A stretch of 64,000 bases of DNA from Opeltia flavorubescens (Eukaryota > Ascomycota > Lecanoromycetes > Teloschistales > Teloschistaceae): assembly GCA_000442125.1 (NCBI GenBank), contig KE546966.1, forward strand, positions 1,345,954-1,409,953. The letters run 5' to 3'. The position numbers and the translations under genes were made by a program. Each line of letters starts with the position of its first letter. Position 1 is the first letter of the stretch. This document shows, one piece after another, positions 54,423 through 64,000 of this stretch. The notes beneath the pieces were generated by a model. It did not search any database, was not told the origin of the DNA, and saw nothing but the letters and a program-made list of their open reading frames with translations.

Positions 54423-57084
54423 TCACCCGTCCGTTCGCCGTTTCTTCGACTCGACACCATTACTTAACCTCTCAACCGTGGTACGCTTGGACGGTGGAGC
54501 TTCTTCTCCGTCGCTAGAGACGTCCGACTCAGCGGAATCCACATCCTCATGGTCGACTTCGTCCAAGGACGCTTCGTCGCCGGAATCTTGGTCTGTGGAC
54601 TCGGCTTCTTCGTCAAAAAGCTCCTCGCCACTGCTTTGGCTTCCTTCCTCATCCGAATCTGTGAGAGCCCCATTTGCTATAGTAGTCGGCATGTCTTCAT
54701 CCTCGTCCTCGTTGGCACTCGCAACCCCTTCTTCTCCATTCTGTACAGCATCGCCAATAGCCATCGCGGACTCCAGAGAGTCCATCTCAACGTCTTCTTC
54801 ACTCATCCTTCCAGAATCGTCCCCAGAGTCGTCGTCCTCTTGCCCCTCCACATAGATGACTCCCTCTTCGTTGTCCGCATCGGCCATGATCTGCGCTTTC
54901 GATCTTGCTTGCATACTAGCCCTTAGATTCATCTGCGATTCCAACATATCCAGTTTTCCTTTCAGCGATAGCAGCAAAGGTAAGGAACGAGCTCGCTCAG
55001 ATATAACTCGGTGCAGAGCCGCAAGTGTCTTCATCGCGCCTGGCTGGCTCGCTAAATACCCGCCATGAGCGACGATAGTCCATTGAATCCAGACTAGAAG
55101 ACTTCCAGCTCTTCCAGGTCGACTGTGAAAACGTTCTGCTAGTTTCTGTATCAAAGTAGATGCGAGCGAGGAATCCAGGCGCTCAATGGTAGCACGAACG
55201 ATGGGCAAATCGCGCATATGGAGACAGGTTTCAAGAAGACTGATATCATTTGTGCGAAGTGATTGCGTTAGAACAGTACCCAAGGACATTCCAGAGGGCA
55301 GCTGCGATGGTCGTTCGTTGCTCGGGGCTAAAGCTTGCGTATTTGGTGTGGTAAAAGCTGCTTGCACGTCCACAGGGCCAGGAGCGTTGGCCCTGATCAG
55401 TTCGCCAAAGGTTGGTTCGTCAGCTCCAGCTTCCACACTTTCCTCACGGATTTCCTCTTTTTCGTCGACATCCTTCATGGCAATATCACCGTCATTCCGC
55501 AGCGAGCTTGCTTTCTGTGGTATTACTGCTGGAGGTTGATCATTGTCGGATGAGTTTTGTGGAGCCTTTTCCAGAAGATCTTCATCCTCATATTCAGCCT
55601 CCTCTTCTGCACTTGAAATATCAATGACCTCGGGTAATTCCTCAATCGCTGTCGGCCCGCTCTCAGGCTGCCCACCAGTCGTGACTACAGCCTGGGACTC
55701 ATCAACATGCAGCTTGCCCATATCTTTGACTCCATTCATAGTCACGGCTCCAATAGCCGCTGCACCTTTCCCTCGCACGATCTCATGTGAACCTTCTAGC
55801 GATAATTCTGTAGTATTATGCTTCCTCCATTGTATTCTGCCAAAATGGACGTCCACACCACCTTCTGTCCAGACGAAGAGCAGCTCATGGTTTTGAAATA
55901 CAGCATCCAGCAGGGGAACGACGGCTGTCGGTTTATTTGGCCGCACGACTTTCACCGAAGCTTTCGCTTTGCGTGTTCTCAGCTTCATCCGGGCCTTCAG
56001 ACTTTCAGAATCCTTTTGCACTGATGTGCTACCGAACGTATAGGGTGACTCGAAGAGCTCTAATACGCCATCCTTGTTGATCGCAGCAAGCACGACGTCC
56101 GCGGCGTCTGATTGGGGAGCATCGTTATTAAGAGCGGTATCTCCATTGTATGCTACGAGGATTCTCATTACGTCGTTCTCAGCGACGAGGGCACCGATCG
56201 ATACACCTATCTCTTTATTGAAAACGTTAATGAATCGATCATTCTCCGCAGCAGTCAGGAATGAGGATGGTGATGTTGATTCCTTGGATTGTTTCGAGGA
56301 CGCGGCAATGCTATGGACAACGTTATTCGAAGCTGTGTAAGAGGTAGTCGTAGTCCTAAGTTCCGAGTCGATCAGGAAAACCTTGTGTGATGCACATAGA
56401 ACGGATGACCCAAATGGAAATAGTATCCTAGCAGAGTGATCCGACAAAGATATACTCCTATGATAATTAGCCTGGTATCAGGACAAATCAAGGCGTGTTG
56501 TTCCACTTTATGCTTTTGCCCGTTCGTAAATCCCAATGCACCAACTTCCCATCGCCGCCAACGCTCCAGCCCTCTGGACGTTTACCGGCATCCACAAACC
56601 TAAAGTCTCGAATACCTTGCGTATGGACGTCCCTCAATGAACCAACAAATTTAGCCGTGGTTGGAGAATATAGATGAATTTCCGAATCGCTTGTGCCGAA
56701 CGCCAAGACCACATTTTGAGCGTTGTCTATGGACTCGATGCCATTGACATGATCTTTTCTCTTCCTCTTCTTGACTGGTTTACTCAAATGCGGTTCCCGG
56801 TATCCCTCTCCGTAAAATCCCCAGTCCAAACAGTTGATAGTCGCTTTTGTGGCGATCGCATGCTCGCATCGCAGTCGACCAGTTGTAGTATCATGAATCC
56901 GAAGCTGCTGTGAATCAAACCCCTGGATGACGGAGGCAAAAAGGGCGAGCTGAAAATAAGATGGTGCGAATGATGATCGCAGTATCGATGATTTAGTAGT
57001 GGATGTATTGGTTGCAGAGATGGCGGGCGCTCTAGCTGCAGACACATTGGATGTCGAGCTTCGTGGTTTCTTTCCACCCCCCAT
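54423..57084 (-). CDS. utp5: U3 snoRNP / t-UTP subunit Utp5 (WDR43)
   Basis: A component of the small-subunit processome t-UTP module, needed for 18S rRNA maturation and rDNA transcription in the nucleolus. Exons 57084-56507 and 56457-54423 with a 49-nt intron (donor gtggaa is weak, but the join SIK|SISLSDHSARILFPFG is in frame and family-like) give 870 aa. The N-terminal part is a WD40 propeller (about 40-400), with repeats such as LAFGTSDSEIHLYSP and WSVGGDGKLVHWDLRTG. A Utp12 domain follows at about 580-690 (SLGTVLTQSLRTNDISLLETCL...WIQWTIVAHGGYL). The C-terminus is a long acidic tail (about 720-840) ending in a short basic KKRRTDG stretch, as is common for nucleolar proteins. Confidence 0.9.
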
Positions 57085-59046
57085 TGTGATTACTGACTTG
57101 ACCGCACAGTTTCGAGTGAGCGAGTACTGGGGCTTGACGGTGCGTACTGAAGCTACCTCTCTGTCACTGGCGGTGTGGAAAAAAGTTTGTTCAGGAAAAA
57201 ATTTCGGTTAAACCCATGTCAGTGGAACTAACGATAGACTAGGTGTAGCGGGGTCTCGGAAACCTTCCTGATAAAAGCTCACAGGGTCTGGTCCCTCTTT
57301 CGTTCCACAGGATCCATTCAACTCAATTTCTTGCTTCTCATTTGCACTTCAACCTGTCATGAAAGTTCTCGGTCCGATACTGAAAAGCCTAGCTTTGGAA
57401 AACAGATTTCCTTGAGGCTCCAGGACACGGTAGGTAAGAAGTTTTGATGGATTGTGCTACGATGCTCAGAATAAGTTTATTACATCTCCTTCCTCTTTCA
57501 TTTGGCCTATTGTATTGGGATCACGGCCTTTTGCACTCCGTCTGTTTTTGCCGTTTACATAATTAGTCTCAGGATAAGTAAATCAGTTTTTTGTCAGTGC
57601 ATTCAGAAGCTCGAGGATCTATCAGATAGGTTTTGAGACCCTATCACTTCGTCTATGGGGCATCGTTACGGGAAAAAAGTCTACCTTTTCAGTGCATGAT
57701 GCAGCACACTTTCGAAATACATACCTCCTTCAACTTTATTTTCGCAAGTTGTCTGACACTCTATCAGTCGCGTGACCTTGGGGCAGGGGCTACACTGAAG
57801 CATTTGAGATTGAGTCATCGCGGGGTTTGTGTCGGCGCCAACGGTCAACAGTGGGGTGAGAGACGCGAAGTCTATTCGAGCCTCTCTCCTAACAGTACAT
57901 TACTTTTCTTCGCTGCCTGTTCCGTTCGGGTCTTGGCAGGCAGCCGCAAATCCCGCAGCCAGACCGAGAAAGGAACGGCAAGCAGGAAACGACACACAAA
58001 GCTGATTCAAATGATCTTGCTGTGACTGGAGGTCTTTCATGACCTGTGTGTACAAAGTAGATTCGTACCTCACGCAAGGGGGCGCGGCTCGAAAAGAAAT
58101 GCGACAGATCTCACGCGTGGAGATAGGGGGTACACTGTCAACACATCCTATACCGCATGGGTCATAGGTGATGCAATCTGGCCTTTTTCTACACCAATCA
58201 GAGCGTTTCCTCATGCAGGTATCCATGTAAGCTCGGCGTGGCCACATAAGACTAAGCGAACAGCCTTTCTGCGGTCGCTGCATTTAAGAGTGGATGCTTC
58301 GGACGTGATTTCGTAGTGTTTGTTGATTCATATTAATACCTCGGCCATCCCATCACCCCCCTTCCCTTCCCCGCCCCTCGATTTCTCTTCTCCCGGCTTA
58401 TGCCTGCGGAATCGCCCAGTCCCAGTCGCAGTTCCAGCCCCAACCAAGGTCAAGTGACCTTTCCGTACCACCATAACGAGAGGCTTGACTCGCATTACTC
58501 ATCCTCCGAAACACCGCCGCTTGCGCATCCTTATAACCCTCGCCTAAATCCTATCTCATCTGCGGTCGCTTTAGTTAGCTGAACCCTCCGATCCTTGCCA
58601 AGAATCCTAATCAGGCCAACTTGAAGCTATTCACACTTTTCACACTTTATCGCCTGTGAAGCTGTCCACGCAACACTTTCTTAATTGAAGGGCGCAATTA
58701 AGCACTCAACACTCCCTGAGACGAACAATTACATTTCAACATCCTTTTCATTAATTGTTTCGTCATTCACAAAGGTTACGTCACACGTTAGATAAATAAA
58801 GCTTCATCTTGGCCGTCGCACATTTAAAGAAGTCCAATTTCTTCAACTGCGCGTTCCTCTTCTGCAATTTCCGGGCTCTCTCTCTATTACGGATTCCCAA
58901 CGTCGTCGCACGCTCTTGTTGTCCGCGCTCTATCAGCTTTCGCAATCTTTCCTTGATCTTGGTGAGGTCAACGTTTGGGCGCATTCGCAAATCGCTCCGT
59001 CCATCTCGGTTGTGGTCGGTGCTTGCGGTGCCCGCGACTCCGATCC
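57085..59046. promoter_or_regulatory. 2-kb divergent spacer between utp5 and the BET gene
   Basis: Includes both promoters and a long BET leader. Two small frames merit mention: a Cys-rich minus-strand frame (57900-58283) and a 60-codon plus-strand frame after a pyrimidine-rich tract (58400-58582). Neither is secure. Confidence 0.45.
58400..58582 (+). CDS. Possible 60-aa small protein or leader ORF
   Basis: An ATG directly after a strongly C/T-rich tract (58345-58397), the typical look of a fungal start region, opens a 60-codon frame rich in Ser, Pro, His and Tyr (SPSPSRSSSPNQGQ at the start). It ends 465 bp before the BET ATG. It could be a small protein, a truncated first exon, or an upstream ORF controlling the BET message. 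No family recognised. Confidence 0.3.
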   Translation: MPAESPSPSRSSSPNQGQVTFPYHHNERLDSHYSSSETPPLAHPYNPRLNPISSAVALVS

Positions 59047-61995
59047 ATGATCATGGCCGTTGAGACAACTGATGGCGGATCCGTAGAGACTAAGCGTCCG
59101 CTGACGCCGCCAGATGATCTCATGGATATTGACATGAATATGCAAGGGTAAGTCCATTCACTGTTGAGCGTCCTTGTTTCGTTATCAAGACAGTCTTGTA
59201 ACTTTGTAAAATAGACCTGCTTTATCCAATGGTCACAATCTCAAAGACTCTTCACCTAACACTGCCCCCATTACTGGCAATTCAACCCAGGCGACTTCAA
59301 TTGATGATCCCGATTCTAATGAAGTCAATGGTGTAAACGGGCCTGCGGTTAAAGCCAATGAGGTTGCAAGCAAGCTGAACTCTCACCTCTTAGCCTCTGG
59401 CGAAAATGACCAGTCATTGATAGCACCTTTGGATCATTCAAAAGATCACATCTCAAAATCAGAGGAGGAAGGTGCGGAAGAGTCTGTTATTTATACCACT
59501 TCATCACCAGATCGGCAAAAAAACTCGGAAACGCGCGAAACCCCGCAACCCACACTAGAAGATCTCACTTCAATTTCAAAGAAACAAGAACAGAGTCCAA
59601 AAAAGGAAATCATTGGTGATCGTGAACCTGCGAATGGGCTCGTTTCCGAGCGCCCTCAGGACACTGAGATACCATCGACACGCGAGTTGCATGCGCCTGC
59701 TTCATCCATGAGCGAGTCGAAATCTGACCCCACGAATCCAGATCAAAATAATACACACGAATCAGCGAAATCTGAAGAGCCAGCTATTGTCACTACGGAC
59801 GTGCCTCACCATCCACCTGTTCCCGCCCTAGATGGCCAGTTACCAGAAGAGCCACTAGCGCCAGCTCCCTCACCAACGCGTCTCATTAGCAACTCAGACC
59901 CAGTCTCGGACCCCGAGCCGATGTCAGTCGACCATCAAGTGCCAGCAAATCCTCCATCTCCGTCAAAGTTGTCACGACCTCGTGAAGAAGAGGGCGACGA
60001 GGCACCAGCTGCAAAGCGATCAAAGGTTGAAGACGAGATCCCTCCTAGTAATCTATCAGCGAATGCAAATTTTAAGGTTCCAGCTCAACCAGAACATGCG
60101 CCGGGCGCAAGTGTCTCAACTTCTACGCAGAGCCCTTCTGAACCTGCCATACCAATCACGGCTGCGCAGAAGAAACACATCATTAAAGCCATCCAGAACA
60201 CCAAACGATCAGCCGATGCGAAACCATTCCTCCTGCCAGTGGACCCTGTAGCTTTGAATATCCCCAGTTATCCAAGTGTTGTCAAGAGTCCCGTGGACCT
60301 TAAGACAATGGAGGAGAATCTCAGAGCCGACAGATACCCATCGGTCCAAGCACTCAAGTCCGATTTTGACCGGATCATACAGAATTCGGTCCTGTTCAAT
60401 GGAGCCGAACATCCTGTCTCCAAAAATGCATATGCCATGGGAAAGGTGTTTGAAAGAGGACTAATTAATCTTCCTGGACCTGAGGCTCCGGAATCAGCGC
60501 CGACTGACAAGAAATCAAGGAAGACATCATTACCCCTAGCAAACAAAATTGTACCGCCGAGGCGAGAGTCAAGGACGTCTCTACCGGCTGTTGCTGCACA
60601 ATCTCCTGTCTCGGCCCAGTCGCCGACAACGTTCGCCCTCAATCCTCAAGGGATTCCTCTCATTCGGCGCGATTCAACCAAAGGCGACGGTCGTCCGAAG
60701 CGCGAAATTCATCCTCCGGCGCCGCGAGACCTTCCTTATGCTAATTCAAAGCCGAAAAAGAAGAAGTACCAGGCAGAATTGAAGTTTTGTCTCCATGTAC
60801 TGCAGGAGCTAGCCAAACCCCGATACTCGATGCTGGTAGCTCCTTTTGCCCTGCCAGTGGATCCCGTGGCTTTGAACATTCCAGACTATCATTCGGTCAT
60901 CAAGAAGCCAATGGATTTGCGTACCATAAGGGAAAAGTTAGAGAACGGACAGTATGAAAATGCCAAGGAATTTGAAGCTGATGTTAGACTCGTATTTGCG
61001 AATTGCCATAAGTACAACGGACCAGATCATCCTATCCGTAATCAAGCCAAGCAGCTCGAAGGCATCTTTGATCAGGAAATGTCACATAAGCGGACCTGGA
61101 TCGATGCAAATAGTCCAGTTTCAGGTCCCCAATCTCCAACAAGCTCTGATATTGAAGAGGAAGACGACGAAGAAGAGGACGAGGAAGCTGATGACGCAGC
61201 TGATGAGGATCAGTTGACTCAATTGCAGCGTTCCATTGCAGCGATGTCAGAACAAGTGAGGTTACTTCAGCAGAAGAAGAAGTCTCCGCCGGTTGCAAGT
61301 AAGAAAGCGGCCAAAGGTGCAAAGCCTGACAAGAAAGCCGCCAAAAAGGGCACATCAGCTCAGTCCATGAAACCAGAAAAGAAAGCGCCCGTAAAGCATG
61401 CGAAGAAGGAGCAGTACGTGACTTACGAACAAAAGCAAGATATATCGAACCGGATTAATTCATTGTCGGAACCTAAGATGGCAAAAGCACTCAAGATCAT
61501 CCGGGACAATATGCCAGGTCTTAAGGTAAAAGATGAGCCCGATCCTGTTTTTCTTGATTTTTCGATGAGAACATTGTACGAGGAGATGTACTGACTTCTG
61601 GAATTGCGTAGGGTGTACAAGATGATGAACTCGAGCTTGATATCGATGAGCTCTCGGACGATGTCCTTCGAAAGCTTTATGACTTCGTGAAGAAAAACAG
61701 CAAAGGGTCGGATGATGTGCCTCGCTCTCAAACGACGGCTGCGGCCGCCGCGGCCACGACAAAGAAGAAGAACAAGCCGATGAGCAAGCAGGAGCAAGAG
61801 CGACAAATCCAGGATCTGAAGAACATCTCATCACAGTTCCACAATGCGACTCCGTCGATCGAGAATGCTCCTGATGCTTGTGAGTGTTCGGCCTGTGGTC
61901 TCGAGACTTGATCTATCTCTAACAACCCTGCAGATGCTGTTCACAATGATTCTAGCGGAGATGAGGATGATAGTGAAGAAAGCGAGGAGGAATAG
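59047..61995 (+). CDS. bdf1: BET double-bromodomain protein
   Basis: Reads acetylated histone H4 and links it to TFIID and chromatin boundaries in the nucleus. Exons 59047-59147, 59215-61525, 61612-61879, 61934-61995 (introns 67, 86, 54 nt) give 913 aa. Order: a long acidic/Ser-Pro N-terminus; bromodomain 1 (about 350-460) with the acetyl-lysine Asn in LFNGAEH; bromodomain 2 (about 553-660) with Asn in KYNGPDH; an acidic stretch of Glu/Asp; a Lys-rich patch; the NET/ET domain (about 765-845, starting YEQKQDISNRINSL, continuing over the third exon with DIDELSDDVLRKLYDFV); a Glu/Gln-rich helix; and a Ser/Glu/Asp end. Two ATGs lie close together (59047 and 59053); either may be used. The frame runs through the 86-nt intron for 23 codons before a stop, so unspliced RNA would lose half of NET. 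Confidence 0.95.
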
Positions 61996-62491
61996 GTGGA
62001 AAGGAGGAATACAATCTTGGAGTGTGCACGTGCTACAACATATTATCATCTCCCTATGTCTCAGGTGGCCCTTCATCAGCTCACATATTCTCGCACACGG
62101 TCTCATACAACTACTTACCATTTCATCTTTTTGCTCAGAGGGCTTATCAGGCTCGGCTCTCGAAGCCATCTACTCGGGCATCAGCGGGCGTTTCTGAAGC
62201 ATTGATCTGAGGATCTCACTTGGCGGAAAAGATTGAGGAACGATTAGCAGCACAGGGGCCTTTTGAGGCTATTGGCTACACAGGTCCAATAATGTATATA
62301 AAGGTGCTTCAGGTCCTGAAAATTTAGAATGAGGAGAAGCAGAACATTCTATTCACTGACACCGTCATTAAGGAGTAAATGTAGAGCCAAGAAGAAGATG
62401 GAATCTTTAACATATTCCGCACGTCTCTTAGTGACTCGGCCTAACGAAAGATACTAAAATAGCCTCTACTCGCTTTAGAGTCTGATTATAC
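61996..62491. other. Spacer downstream of the BET gene
   Basis: About 500 bp with the BET terminator and the kinase promoter. No gene seen. Confidence 0.45.
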
Positions 62492-63265
62492 ATGACTCTT
62501 CCAGTACTGCCGCTCGTCGTCGCCCTCAGCGGCCTTTCCTCAACCGGCAAATCTACCATTGCTTCTTACCTCCCGTGCATTTTCCTCCCACCCAATTACG
62601 CACTTACAATCCTCCACGTTGACGACTTCTACAAACCACAATCCGAGCTACCTCTTCGCGAGGGTCTCCTAGACTGGGATTGCGCCGGCAGTCTAGATTG
62701 GCCGAGGCTTGAGGATGCAGTGAAGAAATGGAGAAATGGCGAAAAGGTGGAGGAAGGACAGGTCAATCCGCAGCCCGAATTCGATACCGGTGATGGTGGT
62801 GAGGAGGGCGAAGCCGCCGCAGGAGGCATCAAGAAAGCACATGTCAAAGAGCTAGGGAGTGCAGTTCGTGGGCGGATTGACGCATGCAAGCGTATTCTCA
62901 TCCTCGACGGCTTCCTCCTCTTCACTCCCTCTGTCCCATCAAGCTTCCGGTCCCTCCTCGATTTGAAGATCCTGCTCCGTGCGCCGTACGTGCAAGCGAA
63001 GCAGAGGAGAGAGACGAGAAGCGGATATACGACGATGGAAGGCTGGTGGGAGGATCCACCCGGGTACTTTGACAAGGTGGTTTGGCCGAACTACGTGGAG
63101 GAGAATAGAGGATTTTTCATCCATGGAGATGTTGAGGGCCGGCTTGATGAGGAGGCTTGCGGAAGGGATGGTGTGCGAGTCTACGAGGCGAAAGAGGGAG
63201 GCTTGGGGGAGGCTTTGAGCTGGGTTGTTTGGGAGGTAATGAGAGCACTGGGGAAAGAAGAATGA
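62492..63265 (+). CDS. nrk1: Nicotinamide riboside kinase-like enzyme
   Basis: Phosphorylates nicotinamide riboside to NMN with ATP, a salvage entry to NAD; the wider family includes uridine kinases. A single exon of 257 aa. Walker A GLSSTGKST (about 14-22), the catalytic-base segment HVDDFYKP (about 49-56) and LDWDCAGSLDW with the family's WDxPxSxDW-like element (about 67-77), ILILDGFLLF Walker-B-like strand (about 136-145), and the Arg-rich lid RRETRSGYTTMEGWWEDPPGYFD with VWPNYVEEN (about 169-205). The acidic insert at about 95-115 is Gly/Glu-rich and probably a surface loop. Length is near the yeast Nrk1 size (240). Substrate preference cannot be proven from sequence. Confidence 0.88.
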   Translation: MTLPVLPLVVALSGLSSTGKSTIASYLPCIFLPPNYALTILHVDDFYKPQSELPLREGLLDWDCAGSLDWPRLEDAVKKWRNGEKVEEGQVNPQPEFDTGDGGEEGEAAAGGIKKAHVKELGSAVRGRIDACKRILILDGFLLFTPSVPSSFRSLLDLKILLRAPYVQAKQRRETRSGYTTMEGWWEDPPGYFDKVVWPNYVEENRGFFIHGDVEGRLDEEACGRDGVRVYEAKEGGLGEALSWVVWEVMRALGKEE

Positions 63266-63998
<733 letters not shown>

Positions 63999-64000
63999 TA

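Noticed and set aside
54549-54926. Plus-strand frames over the utp5 acidic tail
   Set aside because: Antisense shadows of a low-complexity Glu/Asp/Ser region.

Overview
The window is nuclear DNA of a filamentous ascomycete (Pezizomycotina). Nearly all genes are split by short introns (about 48-99 nt) with ascomycete-like GT/AG borders and branch sites. The gene set is typical of that group: a fungal rhodopsin-domain membrane protein, a Mug190/tricalbin-type SMP-C2 protein, Dsc3, Kre6/Skn1, an ADAM protease with a kexin-type site, Ssn6/Cyc8, a BET protein and a small secreted protein. I cannot place it below subphylum. Three single 'n' bases (3473, 7729, 14492) show it is a draft assembly. Exon borders were worked out by hand from frame, splice consensus and family resemblance, and are given so that they can be tested.

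Left part (1-10 kb): the most unusual block. A Nudix hydrolase (992-1675), a single-exon protein with two P-loop kinase domains (1966-3150, opposite strand) and a single-exon fusion of a polymerase-beta-type nucleotidyltransferase with an aminoglycoside-phosphotransferase-like kinase (3831-5918) lie side by side. All act on nucleotides or phosphorylated small molecules, and the last two share a 680-bp divergent promoter region. After them come a small acidic protein, a small membrane protein and a two-exon small secreted protein.

10-20 kb: an unknown protein with a PP1-type RVxF motif, a six-exon SMP-C2 membrane-contact-site protein (1207 aa), and a seven-exon rhodopsin-domain integral membrane protein.

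19-30 kb: GlcNAc-6-phosphate deacetylase and acetyl-CoA synthetase are divergent neighbours. The first releases acetate and the second activates it, and their common spacer holds a CRE palindrome and two CreA-type hexamers. Next come an ADAM metalloprotease and a multi-pass membrane protein.

30-50 kb: the corepressor Ssn6/Cyc8, ribosomal protein L3 (392 aa, 5 exons), a small conserved protein, the glucan-synthesis protein Kre6/Skn1, the Dsc E3-ligase subunit Dsc3, a 1200-aa SNF2 ATPase, a cyclin-box protein and an HMG-box regulator of the MATA_HMG/Ste11 type.

50-64 kb: a membrane-anchored SGNH/GDSL hydrolase, a small CxxC/coiled-coil protein, the ribosome-biogenesis factor Utp5, a BET double-bromodomain protein, a nicotinamide-riboside-kinase-like enzyme, and at the right edge a pyrimidine triplet run followed by an 18-bp G-rich minisatellite. 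Much of the right two-thirds is housekeeping (chromatin, transcription, ribosome, cell wall, NAD and acetyl-CoA supply). The left end looks accessory. No tRNA, rRNA, CRISPR array or intact transposon was seen.
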